From: Rivularia sp034931125
GTDB taxonomy: Bacteria > Cyanobacteriota > Cyanobacteriia > Cyanobacteriales > Nostocaceae
NCBI RefSeq assembly: GCF_034931125.1
Contig: NZ_JAYGHM010000013.1
Coordinates: forward strand, 1-64,000
Length of the DNA: 64,000 nucleotides
Direction: 5' to 3'
Notes under the pieces: generated by a model
What the model was told of the DNA's origin: nothing
Seen by the model: the letters and a program-made list of their open reading frames with translations, nothing else
Database searches by the model: none
In this document: positions 34,800 to 43,451 of the stretch, one piece after another
Layout: each line of letters opens with the position of its first letter
How positions within the stretch are numbered: position 1 is the first letter of the stretch
Made by a program: the position numbers and the translations under genes

Positions 34800-35732
34800 A
34801 TGTCTAACCGTACATACGCAATTTTAGGAACTGGTGCATTAGGGGGATTCTATGGTGCTAAGCTGCAAAAAGCTGGTATGAACGTCCACTTTTTACTGCA
34901 TCGAGATTATCAACAGGTTTGTTCTCATGGTTTGATTATTGAATCAAAAGATGGTGACTTTAACCTCCCCCAAGTTAATGCTTACGATGACGTAAAAAAT
35001 ATGCCTAAATGCGATGTAGTGGTAGTTGCACTCAAAACGACGCAAAACCATTTATTGTCAAAAATGTTACCAAGTGTCGTTAAAGAAAATGGCGTGGTTT
35101 TGGTATTGCAAAATGGATTCGGGATTGAAGCAGAAATTGCCGAAATTGTTGGTAGCAATATAATTGGTGGATTATGTTTCTTGTGTTCCAACAAAATAGC
35201 ACCGGGACATATCCATCATTTGGATTATGGTCAAATTAAGTTGGGAGAATATGCAGTCAACTATAATTCGGTAGGAATTACCGATAAAATGCAGTTACTC
35301 AAAGAAGATTTTGAAAACGCTGGAATTAGTATTGAATTAACAGAAGATTTGAATCAAGCACGTTGGCAAAAATTAGTATGGAATATTCCTTATAACGGAC
35401 TTTCCGTAGTTCTTGATGCTACTACAAACGAATTAATGGCAGATATTCATACTCGTAAATTAGTTGAACAATTAATGCAGGAAGTAGCAGTAGCTGCAAA
35501 AAGTACGGGAAGAATAATCGATCAAAGCTTTATTCAAATGATGCTCGACTATACGGTCAACATGAAACCGTACCGTACCAGCATGAAAATTGACTACGAC
35601 GAAAATCGTCCCTTAGAAATAGAAGCAATTTTTGGTAATCCCCTACGAAAAGCCCAAGAAAAAGGGGTTAGTTTACCGCAAATTGAATGTCTGTATACTC
35701 TACTCAAATTTTTGGATGCTAGAAAGAGATAG
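34800..35732 (+). CDS. 2-dehydropantoate 2-reductase family (PanE/ApbA)
   Basis: 310 residues from ATG 34800 (MSNRTYAILGTGALGGFYG); a TTG 18 bases earlier is less likely. The N-terminal Rossmann motif GTGALGGFYG binds NADPH. In the C-terminal domain, WQKLVWNIPYNGL carries the catalytic lysine, and MKIDYDENRPLEIE the usual active-site region. These enzymes reduce ketopantoate in pantothenate synthesis, though cyanobacteria often have several paralogues of unclear use. A KPN-type reaction is therefore likely but not proven. It follows the kinase gene closely. Confidence 0.85.
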   Translation: MSNRTYAILGTGALGGFYGAKLQKAGMNVHFLLHRDYQQVCSHGLIIESKDGDFNLPQVNAYDDVKNMPKCDVVVVALKTTQNHLLSKMLPSVVKENGVVLVLQNGFGIEAEIAEIVGSNIIGGLCFLCSNKIAPGHIHHLDYGQIKLGEYAVNYNSVGITDKMQLLKEDFENAGISIELTEDLNQARWQKLVWNIPYNGLSVVLDATTNELMADIHTRKLVEQLMQEVAVAAKSTGRIIDQSFIQMMLDYTVNMKPYRTSMKIDYDENRPLEIEAIFGNPLRKAQEKGVSLPQIECLYTLLKFLDARKR

Positions 35733-35860
35733 ATGTAGAGACGTAAATAGATAAGTTTTACCTGGCGGTTGAAACCGCGTCTACACAGGCGAAACCCGCC
35801 TGAGCCGCACTTCGTGAACGGTGAACGCGGGTTAATAATTATAAAACATTTTAGCTTCAG

Positions 35861-35953
35861 TAGGACTTACGCAAGCCCCCCTTCCCAAGGGGGGTTGGGG
35901 GGATCAAAATTCTCTGGAACACTATATTTACCGTTATTGTTGCGTAAGTCCTA
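35861..35953. repeat. 93-bp MITE-like element with 14-bp inverted ends
   Basis: Ends TAGGACTTACGCAA (35861-35874) and TTGCGTAAGTCCTA (35940-35953) are perfect inverted copies. Inside is CCCCCCTTCCCAAGGGGGG. No gene. This terminal sequence recurs in many Nostocales genomes as a non-autonomous element, as far as I know. It lies between the reductase and SPP genes. Confidence 0.75.
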
Positions 35954-36079
35954 TTCAGTAATCATTTTTATTTAAACCTTAGTTTGCAACAACCTATAAC
36001 TAAAAATTAGTAACCAATTCCTAATAGCTCAAAAACAGCATAAACTTTTTGATGGTACTGTAACCAGGGGATTGAAAAC

Positions 36080-36841
36080 GTGGCTAAATTTCTCTTCGTA
36101 ACGGATTTAGATAACACTTTTGTCGGTGATGATGACGCACTTAAAGAATTATCACAACTATTAAGCCAACATCGTCAGGAACATGGCACTAAAATTGTGT
36201 ACGCTACAGGGCGATCGCGAGTATTATATCAAGAACTTAAACTTGAAAGAAATTTGATGGAACCGGATGCTTTGGTTTTATCTGTAGGAACAGAAATCTA
36301 CTTGGATAAAAGCGATACTCCCGATTCTAACTGGTCAAAAAAACTTTCTCAAGGATGGAACCGAGAAGTGGTATTATCTAAAACTGCTGATTTCTCGGAG
36401 TTACAACCACAGCCAGATACGGAACAAGGTGATTTTAAAGTCAGCTTTTTCCTCGAACAGGCTGTAGCAACAAAGGTTTTACCGCAATTGGAATCTATGT
36501 TGAAAACCAGTGATTTGGATGTCAAATTAATCTACAGCAGTGGTATTGACCTTGACATTGTACCCAGTAACAGCGATAAAGGTCAGGCGATGCAATTTCT
36601 CCGCCAAAAGTGGAACTTTGTATCAGAAAGAACGGTTGCTTGCGGAGATTCGGGCAATGATATTGCTTTATTCGCAGTTGGAGAAGAACGAGGTATCCTT
36701 GTGGGAAACGCTCGTCCTGAATTAATCCAATGGCATAATGAAAATCCTGCTGACCACCGTTACCTGGCGAAAAGTGAATGTGCAGGTGGAATTATTGAAG
36801 GCTTAAAATACTTTGGTTTCTTGTCAACGACCCCACACTAA
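36080..36841 (+). CDS. Sucrose-phosphate phosphatase (HAD superfamily)
   Basis: 253 residues, starting at GTG. HAD motif I is DLDNTF (D9, D11), motif II VYATGR, and motif III/IV KGQAMQFL followed by GDSGNDIALF, typical of the Cof-type sucrose phosphatase fold. It removes phosphate from sucrose 6-phosphate, the last step of sucrose synthesis. It is a stand-alone form, not fused to sucrose-phosphate synthase. The stop codon TAA is followed directly by the 5' end of a group II intron, so transcripts of this gene may contain the intron. Confidence 0.9.
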   Translation: MAKFLFVTDLDNTFVGDDDALKELSQLLSQHRQEHGTKIVYATGRSRVLYQELKLERNLMEPDALVLSVGTEIYLDKSDTPDSNWSKKLSQGWNREVVLSKTADFSELQPQPDTEQGDFKVSFFLEQAVATKVLPQLESMLKTSDLDVKLIYSSGIDLDIVPSNSDKGQAMQFLRQKWNFVSERTVACGDSGNDIALFAVGEERGILVGNARPELIQWHNENPADHRYLAKSECAGGIIEGLKYFGFLSTTPH

Positions 36842-39024
36842 GTGCGATTCGTTGGTTAGTGAATCACGGTACTCAGTCCGTACATAACTAACCCAATCCC
36901 AACTCAATCAGGAGAAACGGATTGAACTCTCGGTCAGATGTAGGTGAAAGCCCTACCAATTAGACTCAAATTTGACTCCTTATCTGCCCACACCGAACAA
37001 GCTCGGTTCTTGTAGAGTGAAGCTGGGGACAGGGCGCAACCAGACAACCACTGCGGGTTGACACTGGCGCTAACAGGGAGTTCCTACGGTGAAACTGAGC
37101 CTAGAAAAACAACTCAGGGGTAAGCAGGGCGCAATTTTAAAAGCCTGACTTGATTGGAGATATTCCCGCCGCATCTTTAGTGAATAGCGGCAAGAGTTCT
37201 GGGAATCCAATAGTTGAATTGGCTACACCTAACGGAACAATCAATCTCTCCGAGGGAACGAAGAAAAACGAGTTGTGGGTCTAGGGGCAGTCGAACCCCA
37301 AAGTAGACCAGACGAGCGGATTAATCCCCACAATTCGGGTAGGACAGACCGTAATTGGTCTGAGGTGTTCAAAAATACACAAACTCAAGAAGAGAAAATG
37401 ATTAGACACAGTTATAAAACTAGTGAATCTTGGATAGAACTACCGTGGAAGAAATTCCGCCGTAATCTATTCCGCCTTCAAAAGCGGGTGTACAAAGCTG
37501 TTCAAGTTGGAGACAAGCGGAAAGCACGGTCACTCCAAAAGCTTATTATGAAATCCACCTCGGCTCGATTTCTTGCAATAAGACAAGTAACACAGCTAAA
37601 CGCTGGTAAGAAAACAGCAGGTATTGATGGCAAAAAGTCCCTCTCATTCGAGAAACGCTTTGCACTTGAAGTAACACTCAAGACCCAGTATAACAACTGG
37701 CACCATAGCGGCTTACGGAAAATTCCAATCCTTAAAAAAGATGGAAACACCAGAACGCTAAAAATACCTACCATCGCGGATAGAGCATGGCAATGCCTAG
37801 CAAAATACGCACTCGAACCAGCACATGAAGCCACTTTCCACGCTCGGAGTTATGGGTTTAGAACTGGGCGCTCAACACATGACGCTCAGAAGTATATTTT
37901 TAGCAACCTAAACTCCGCGAATAGAGGAATAGAGAAACGAGTTATAGAACTCGATATCGAAAAATGCTTCGACCGGATTAATCACTCAGCGATTATGAAA
38001 AAAATAATCGCCCCAAAAGGGCTAAAGCTCGGTATCTTCCGATGCTTAAAAGCTGGAGTCAATCCAGAGTTCCCCGAACAAGGGACACCCCAAGGAGGAG
38101 TGGTCAGCCCAATATTAGCAAATATCGCACTCAACGGGATTGAAAGTATTCATCGATACAGAGCCAACGGACGAATCAATGAACCATCAATCCGATACGC
38201 GGATGACATGGTTATAATACTTCGTCCCGAAGACAACGCGGTAGAAATACTTGAAAGAATCAGCGAGTTTCTCCGCGAACGCGGAATGCAAGTAAGCCAA
38301 AAGAAAACCAAAGTAACCGCTACGACAGATGGTTTTGATTTCCTCGGCTGGAACTTTAGGGTTCAAAGCAACGGAAAGTTTAGAAGCACCCCATCAGTGG
38401 GTAATTTCAAAGCCTTCCGTAAGAAAGTAAAAGCTATCGTTAACAACTCGAATTATGGTTCTAAGGTAAAAGCTGAGAAATTAGCCCCCTTAGTTAGAGG
38501 TTGGAGGAATTACCACCGCTTCTGCAAGATGAATGGTACCAGGAATTCCCTATACCACATTGAAACAAGAGCATTCAAGGTATTCAACAAGGAAACGAAG
38601 CATAACCGCTATACCAGCAAACAACTACTGGATAAAGCATTCCCTTCGGTTCCTTACTCCGAAGGAAAACATATCTTAGTCAAAGGAAATAAATCTCCTT
38701 TTGACGGAGACTTGACCTACTGGAGCAAACGTAACAGCAAGCTCTACAACAACGAAACCTCTGAAGCCCTTAAGAAGCAAAACCACAGATGTGCATCCTG
38801 CGGCTTGAAATTTATTGATGAAGAGCGGATTCACCTGCACCACATCGACAAAAATCACGCCAATTGGAAGAAAAATAACCTCGAAGCAATTCACGAGAGT
38901 TGCCATGAATACAAGCACATGAGCAAAAGCGCGAGCTAAGAACATCGGGAGCCGGATGCACCTAAAGGCGCACGTCCGGTTCTAACAGAGAGGTGCTGGG
39001 CATAATAGCCCACATCGACTCTAC
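36842..39024 (+). mobile_element. Group II intron (about 2.2 kb)
   Basis: Starts GTGCGA directly after the SPP stop, as expected for a 5' splice site. The ORF-bearing domain IV includes the maturase gene. Domain V is clear at 38949-38982 (34 nt: GAGCCGGATGC, ACC-TAAA-GGC, GCACGTCCGGTTC), and domain VI follows, ending about CTAC at 39021-39024. Boundaries are estimates. The intron seems complete, so it may still splice. The 3' flank (CAGTGA) leads into the HEARO/IscB locus. Confidence 0.85.
37398..38939 (+). CDS. Group II intron reverse transcriptase/maturase with HNH domain
   Basis: About 513 residues from ATG 37398; open frame exists upstream to 37275. Order: RT_N (SWIELPWKKFRRNLFRLQKR), reverse transcriptase with KIPTIADRAWQ, DIEKCFDRINH, GTPQGGVVSPILANI and YADDMVI (catalytic aspartates), a maturase X domain (about 330-430), and a C-terminal HNH nuclease (CASCG, HLHHIDKN, ESCHEYKH). 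All key motifs are intact. It should help the intron splice and copy it into new sites by reverse splicing and reverse transcription. Flanked by ribozyme domains I-III upstream and V-VI downstream. Confidence 0.93.
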   Translation: MIRHSYKTSESWIELPWKKFRRNLFRLQKRVYKAVQVGDKRKARSLQKLIMKSTSARFLAIRQVTQLNAGKKTAGIDGKKSLSFEKRFALEVTLKTQYNNWHHSGLRKIPILKKDGNTRTLKIPTIADRAWQCLAKYALEPAHEATFHARSYGFRTGRSTHDAQKYIFSNLNSANRGIEKRVIELDIEKCFDRINHSAIMKKIIAPKGLKLGIFRCLKAGVNPEFPEQGTPQGGVVSPILANIALNGIESIHRYRANGRINEPSIRYADDMVIILRPEDNAVEILERISEFLRERGMQVSQKKTKVTATTDGFDFLGWNFRVQSNGKFRSTPSVGNFKAFRKKVKAIVNNSNYGSKVKAEKLAPLVRGWRNYHRFCKMNGTRNSLYHIETRAFKVFNKETKHNRYTSKQLLDKAFPSVPYSEGKHILVKGNKSPFDGDLTYWSKRNSKLYNNETSEALKKQNHRCASCGLKFIDEERIHLHHIDKNHANWKKNNLEAIHESCHEYKHMSKSAS

Positions 39025-39030
39025 CAGTGA

Positions 39031-39239
39031 CGGGGCATCCAGCCTAAAAACTGGTAGCCCTGAGTTGACCAGACTTTCGTTAGGAGTAAGCGTTTAAGAA
39101 CCTACCAAGGGATGCGTAGCTAGTTCCTTGCTCTAGAACCGAACAGTTAAACATCTGTACAAGGGTTAAGGAAGTGCTGTGCCGGATAGTACCGACTCCT
39201 AACAATGTCGAAGCTAACATTACCGTTGAGGCATTAACA
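39031..39239 (+). ncRNA. Probable HEARO / omega RNA of IscB
   Basis: The 209 bases between a GTGA (39027-39030) and the IscB ATG are GC-rich for this genome, contain several paired blocks (GGGGCATCC, ACTGGTAGCC, GATGCGTAGCTAG) and no other plausible gene. HEARO RNAs lie exactly there, directly upstream of iscB, and were reported to follow ATGA or GTGA sequences. The guide would come from the sequence just 5' of the element. I have not folded it; the assignment rests on location, the GTGA and composition. Confidence 0.65.
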
Positions 39240-40517
39240 ATGCAACAAAATTACGTATTTTTAATTGATACAAACAACCAACAATTAAATCCAGTAACGC
39301 CGAAACAGGCGCGTAGGTTATTAGATTTAGGTAAGGCTGCTGTATTTCGGCAATATCCTTTTACTTTGATATTAAAGACTGCAATTGAGAATCCAACAAT
39401 TAATCCATTGACATTAAAACTTGACCCTGGTAGCAAAGTTACCGGCATTGCTTTACTGGATGGAGAAAATGTTATTTGGTGTGCAGAATTAGAACATAGA
39501 GGTTATCAAATAAAAGACGCTTTAATGTCCCGAAGACAATTAAGACGTAGCCGTAGGAATAGAAAAACTCGGTACAGAAAATCACGTTTTGACAATCGAA
39601 AACGTAGTGATAACTGGCTACCACCAAGTTTAGAACATAGAATATTAACAACCCAAACTTGGGTTAAACGTTTAATGGGTTATGCTCCAATAACAGAATT
39701 ATGGATTGAAAAAGCTAAATTCGATATGCATAAAATGCAAAATCCAGAAATATCTGGTATTGAGTATCAGCAAGGAGAACTGCAAGGTTATCAAGTGCGT
39801 GAATACTTGCTTGAAAAATGGGGAAGACAATGTACTTATTGCAATAAAAAAGATGTTCCATTGCAGATAGAACATATATACCCAAAGTCCTTTGGAGGTA
39901 GTAACCGAGTTGGTAATTTATGTTTAGCCTGTGAAAAATGTAATCTCAAAAAAGGTAATAGACCTGTTGAAGAATTTCTAAAAAATATTCCTAGTTTATT
40001 GAAAAAGATTAAAACACAAGCTAATAAACCATTAAAAGATGCTTCCTCTGTAAACGCAACTAGGAATAAATTAGTAAAGACTTTATCTAATTTATTACCC
40101 ACTAAAACAGCCACAGGGGCGCAAACAAAGTTTAACCGGATTAGGTTAAATCTTGAAAAACAACATTGGATTGATGCCGCTTGTGTTGGCGATATTGATA
40201 ACTTGAAAATCTTAACTAATCGACCATTAAAAATTAAATGCAATGGTCATGGAACGCGGCAAATGTGTCGTACTGATAAATACGGTTTTCCTATTAGATA
40301 TGTCCCCAGATTTAAGTTTGTCTTCATGTTTCATACTGGGGATATTGTAAAAGCAGTTGTAACAACAGGTAAAAAAATTGGTGAATATATCGGCAGAATC
40401 GCAACAAGAAGTACAGGCAGCTTTAATATATCAACTCGCCAAAAGCTGGTGCAAGGTATTTCTTACAAATATTGTAAAATTATTCACAAAAAAGATGGAT
40501 ATTCTTATGCATTTTGA
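39240..40517 (+). CDS. iscB: IscB RNA-guided HNH/RuvC endonuclease
   Basis: 425 residues from ATG 39240 (MQQNYVFLIDTNNQQLNP). Order: N-terminal PLMP-type domain (VFLIDTNNQQLNP; TPKQARRLL; AAVFRQYPF); RuvC-I with LKLDPGSKVTGIAL; an arginine-rich bridge helix (RRQLRRSRRNRKTRYRKSR); RuvC-II with LWIEKAKFD; HNH with IEHIYPKSFGGS and four zinc-type cysteines; RuvC-III with HWIDAACVGD. Catalytic residues look intact, so it may cleave DNA guided by its omega RNA. IscB is the family from which Cas9 arose. No TnpA transposase lies nearby. The element ends before ruvA; the 80 bases between contain hairpins. Confidence 0.92.
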   Translation: MQQNYVFLIDTNNQQLNPVTPKQARRLLDLGKAAVFRQYPFTLILKTAIENPTINPLTLKLDPGSKVTGIALLDGENVIWCAELEHRGYQIKDALMSRRQLRRSRRNRKTRYRKSRFDNRKRSDNWLPPSLEHRILTTQTWVKRLMGYAPITELWIEKAKFDMHKMQNPEISGIEYQQGELQGYQVREYLLEKWGRQCTYCNKKDVPLQIEHIYPKSFGGSNRVGNLCLACEKCNLKKGNRPVEEFLKNIPSLLKKIKTQANKPLKDASSVNATRNKLVKTLSNLLPTKTATGAQTKFNRIRLNLEKQHWIDAACVGDIDNLKILTNRPLKIKCNGHGTRQMCRTDKYGFPIRYVPRFKFVFMFHTGDIVKAVVTTGKKIGEYIGRIATRSTGSFNISTRQKLVQGISYKYCKIIHKKDGYSYAF

Positions 40518-40599
40518 CTCACGGCAGATAAATCTGCTCGTCTCGCAGTTCCTCCGTGGTCTAAAGACACACGGTTTCCCTGCTCCTGGAGGTTTTTAG
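40518..40599 (+). other. 3' end of the IscB element and ruvA leader
   Basis: Contains GTCTAAAGACACACGG and CTCCTGGAGGTTTTT, the latter a short hairpin and U-rich tract that may be the element's right end and a terminator. It directly abuts the ruvA ATG, and TGGAGG may serve as ruvA's ribosome-binding site. No direct repeat of the left flank is visible. Confidence 0.45.
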
Positions 40600-41241
40600 A
40601 TGATTAGTTATCTCAAAGGAATCGTTGCTGGTATCCAGAATCCGAGTACCAATCGTCATATTCTCACCTTAGAGGTGAACGGTATCGGGTACGATTTACA
40701 AATTCCCGCCCGATTGGCTCAGCAGTTACCGAACTCCGGGGGTGAAGTACAAGTCTTTACCCATTACCAAGTCCGGGAAGAGGTGCCGTTACTTTACGGA
40801 TTTACTACTCCAGCAGAACGGGATTTGTTTCGTTTTTTAATTAGTGTTAGCGGGATTGGTAGTGCTTTAGCGATCGCTTTGCTGGATACTTTGGAATTAC
40901 CAGAGTTAGTTCAGTCGATTATCGCTGCTAACGTACAGTTGTTGATTCAAGCTCCCGGTGTAGGCAAGAAAACCGCCGAACGCATCTGTTTGGAGCTAAA
41001 AAGCAAATTGATTGATTGGCGCAAAAACGCTGGCTTCTTCGTTGCTACAGGTGGTCCCGCACCCGGAATTTTGGAAGAAGTGCAAATGACATTACTCGCT
41101 TTGGGTTACACTGCGAACGAGGTCAGCTATGCTTTACACGTCGTCGGCGAAGATATTGGACTACCCAAAGATGCTTTTGTCGAAGATTGGATCAAACAAG
41201 CGATCGCACATCTAAGCAGCACTGAATCAGTTAACAGTTAA
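40600..41241 (+). CDS. ruvA: Holliday junction branch migration protein RuvA
   Basis: 213 residues. Domain I is an OB fold (MISYLKGIVAGI ... LTLEVNGIGYDLQIP). Domain II has two helix-hairpin-helix motifs (VSGIGSALAIALLD, PGVGKKTAERICLELK), and domain III (about 155-205) binds the RuvB motor. It recognises four-way DNA junctions during recombination and repair. No ruvB or ruvC is next to it. TGGAGGTTTTTAG before the ATG provides the ribosome-binding site; it abuts the end of the IscB element, which may have displaced the native promoter. Confidence 0.95.
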   Translation: MISYLKGIVAGIQNPSTNRHILTLEVNGIGYDLQIPARLAQQLPNSGGEVQVFTHYQVREEVPLLYGFTTPAERDLFRFLISVSGIGSALAIALLDTLELPELVQSIIAANVQLLIQAPGVGKKTAERICLELKSKLIDWRKNAGFFVATGGPAPGILEEVQMTLLALGYTANEVSYALHVVGEDIGLPKDAFVEDWIKQAIAHLSSTESVNS

Positions 41242-41259
41242 GAGTTATAAAATACAAAA

Positions 41260-41290
41260 CCTTTAACCTTTAACCTTTGACCTTTGACCT
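41260..41290 (+). repeat. TTTAACC/TTTGACC heptanucleotide repeat before bioF
   Basis: Four to five units end 8 bases before the bioF ATG, so the repeat occupies its ribosome-binding region. Confidence 0.85.
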
Positions 41291-41297
41291 TATTATT

Positions 41298-42452
41298 ATG
41301 AATCCTTATGCTTGGCTAGAGCAATCTTTGGCAACAATTCACCGCGCTGATTGGTACCGTTCGGTGCAGTCTATCCACGGTGGTGCTGGTGCTACGGTGG
41401 TTTTGACCAGAAGCGAGGTAATTAATTTTGCCAGCAATGATTATCTAGGTTTGGCAGGGGATGACCGTTTAATTCAGGCTGCAACTACTGCTATTCAAAA
41501 TTTCGGAACTGGTAGTACTGGTTCAAGATTACTCAGCGGGCATCGGGAATTACACGGTGAATTAGAAACGGCGATCGCATCTCTCAAACAAACGGAGGAT
41601 GCTTTGGTCTTCAGTTCGGGATATTTAGCAAATTTGGGTGCAATTACTGCTTTAGTTGGTAAACGGGATCTAATTTTATCTGATGAGTACAATCATTCTA
41701 GTTTGAAAAATGGGGCAATTCTCAGTGGTGCTGCGGTGATTGAGTATCCCCATTGCAATGTTGCGGTTCTAAAAAGTCGGCTGCAAGAAGTTCGGCAAAG
41801 TTATCGACGCTGTTTAATCATCACCGATAGCGTTTTTAGTATGGATGGTGATTTGTGTCCTTTACCAACTCTATTAGATATTGCTGAAGAATTTAGCTGT
41901 ATGTTGTTAGTGGATGAAGCCCACGCTACTGGGGTTTTGGGAAAAAATGGTGCTGGTTGTGTGGAACATTTTGGCTGTACTTCTCAGCAGTTAATTCAAG
42001 TCGGAACTTTGAGTAAAGCTTTGGGTAGTTTGGGTGGTTATGTTGCTGGAAGTCAGAATTTAATAGATTTTTTACGAAATCGCGCTGCTACTTGGATTTA
42101 TACCACTGCACTTTCACCCGGTGACACTGCTGCGGCTTTGGAAGGAATTAAAATAGTGAAACAAGAACCCACTCGTCGCCATCGATTGTGGGAAAATATA
42201 AATTATTTGCAAAACTTAATAGAGCATTTACCACTGAAAATATTACCATCAGAATCAGCGATTATTTGTTTTCAGGTAGCAAGTGCAGCAGAAGCGTTAA
42301 AAATCGGCAATTATCTCAAGGAATCGGGAATTTTCGCTCCAGCAATTCGTCCCCCTACAGTTCCTACGAGTCGGATTCGTATTTCTTTAATGGCAACTCA
42401 TCAGCCAAGTCATATTGAGAAATTGGTAGAAGTGCTGAAGGATTTTGGTTAA
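41298..42452 (+). CDS. bioF: 8-amino-7-oxononanoate synthase (biotin synthesis)
   Basis: 384 residues from ATG 41298 (MNPYAWLEQSL); ORF space upstream is repeat. It is a PLP enzyme of the alpha-oxoamine synthase family: FASNDYLGLA, GTGSTGSRLLSGH, SDEYNHSSL, VDEAHATGVLG (aspartate to pyridine N) and GTLSKALGSLGG with the PLP lysine. It condenses pimeloyl-ACP or -CoA with L-alanine, the first committed step of the biotin ring pathway. Other bio genes are not in the window. The downstream 250 bases contain an assembly gap (42501-42605). Confidence 0.9.
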   Translation: MNPYAWLEQSLATIHRADWYRSVQSIHGGAGATVVLTRSEVINFASNDYLGLAGDDRLIQAATTAIQNFGTGSTGSRLLSGHRELHGELETAIASLKQTEDALVFSSGYLANLGAITALVGKRDLILSDEYNHSSLKNGAILSGAAVIEYPHCNVAVLKSRLQEVRQSYRRCLIITDSVFSMDGDLCPLPTLLDIAEEFSCMLLVDEAHATGVLGKNGAGCVEHFGCTSQQLIQVGTLSKALGSLGGYVAGSQNLIDFLRNRAATWIYTTALSPGDTAAALEGIKIVKQEPTRRHRLWENINYLQNLIEHLPLKILPSESAIICFQVASAAEALKIGNYLKESGIFAPAIRPPTVPTSRIRISLMATHQPSHIEKLVEVLKDFG

Positions 42453-42500
42453 TACACTCCCTTGTACGGAATTAAACTACAAACTGCTGTAATTAATTTA

Positions 42501-42605
42501 NNNNNNNNNNNNNNNNNNNNNNNNNNNNNNNNNNNNNNNNNNNNNNNNNNNNNNNNNNNNNNNNNNNNNNNNNNNNNNNNNNNNNNNNNNNNNNNNNNNN
42601 NNNNN
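42501..42605. other. Assembly gap (105 N)
   Basis: Unknown bases between bioF and a small downstream gene. The sequence on either side (GGAATTAAACTACAA; GTAATTATCGGAG) is not obviously repetitive, so what was lost cannot be said. Confidence 0.99.
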
Positions 42606-42716
42606 GTAATTATCGGAGTTGTCTTTAGAACTGCATAACATTCCAACTCCAACACTAATAAATAAGTAAGGATTTAAAAATTATCTTCCCGACTTCATAA
42701 GTCAAAAGAGGGAATC

Positions 42717-42890
42717 ATGAATATACGTTGGCAAAAATTATTAGTAAAAACTTCTTTTTGGCTAGCAACCGAAATTATCCTCAACTTGGTTGGAATCGAT
42801 GACTTGGCTGACTACAGCGAGTTTGTTTACGAAAATAAAAATTTTCTTGCGAACATTGGATGCATTTTTGTTATTTCCCCTATGGTTTGA
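42717..42890 (+). CDS. Small conserved protein, unknown function
   Basis: 57 residues: MNIRWQKLLVKTSFWLATEI, then LNLVGIDDLADYSEFVYEN, ending in ISPMV. AAGAGGGAATC before the ATG contains a GAGGG ribosome-binding site. The hydrophobic start and LADYSEF motif resemble tiny proteins found across cyanobacteria, but I know of no function. Too short for many gene callers. Confidence 0.55.
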   Translation: MNIRWQKLLVKTSFWLATEIILNLVGIDDLADYSEFVYENKNFLANIGCIFVISPMV

Positions 42891-42974
42891 CAGATATCCT
42901 ATCCAGCAAGGAGTGAAAATCAAATGTGCAAAACTAATTACAATTTTCAACGCCACAACCTACTTACAAGCATT

Positions 42975-43310
42975 TTAATCAACTGCATAAGACGTAAACT
43001 GACGCTTGAAACGGGAGTGGAAGGCAATTACAATATCTGAGTGAGGTACACCAAAATCAACTAAAGTTTGAGCAACAGCTTCTTCTGTACCGTTATACTG
43101 AATCCAGATCTTTCCATCAATAATATCAAAATGCATCATTGGACCAAATACTCTTTTATCTCCTTCCCAACCGACATAAGCTAATTGATAATGATTATTT
43201 TCACGATCAAAAATTAATTGTGGTTTTACATTCTCGTCACCAGAACTTAATTCAGCGTGTTTACTCAATATTTGTGTAATAAATTGTTGATAGCTTTCTA
43301 TTTTATCCAT
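42975..43310 (-). CDS. xisI: XisI-family protein (fdxN element excision controlling factor)
   Basis: 111 residues, full length for the family: MDKIESYQQFITQIL, then the middle NHYQLAYVGWEGDKRVFG, and IDGKIWIQYNGTEEAVA, VDFGVPHSDIVIAFHS near the end. In Anabaena, XisI works with XisH to control excision of the 59-kb fdxN element in heterocysts. Here the gene is solitary: no xisH and no fdxN element are visible, so its role is uncertain. XisI-like genes are often many-copied in Nostocales. Confidence 0.85.
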   Translation of the reverse strand: MDKIESYQQFITQILSKHAELSSGDENVKPQLIFDRENNHYQLAYVGWEGDKRVFGPMMHFDIIDGKIWIQYNGTEEAVAQTLVDFGVPHSDIVIAFHSRFKRQFTSYAVD

Positions 43311-43451
43311 AATACAATCTCTTCCTGTATTGGTTCATAAACTAACAATTTCATTTGATATCGCTTGATAGTACGTTGAATAAAATTAAGTTAAAACTTG
43401 TTGATGAAAAAAGTCTTTAGCCATTAACGGAATCTTGATTTTTAAAATTTT

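Noticed and set aside
37275..38939. DGR reverse transcriptase for the FGE gene
   Set aside because: The reverse transcriptase is of group II intron type, with maturase and HNH domains and flanking ribozyme domains.
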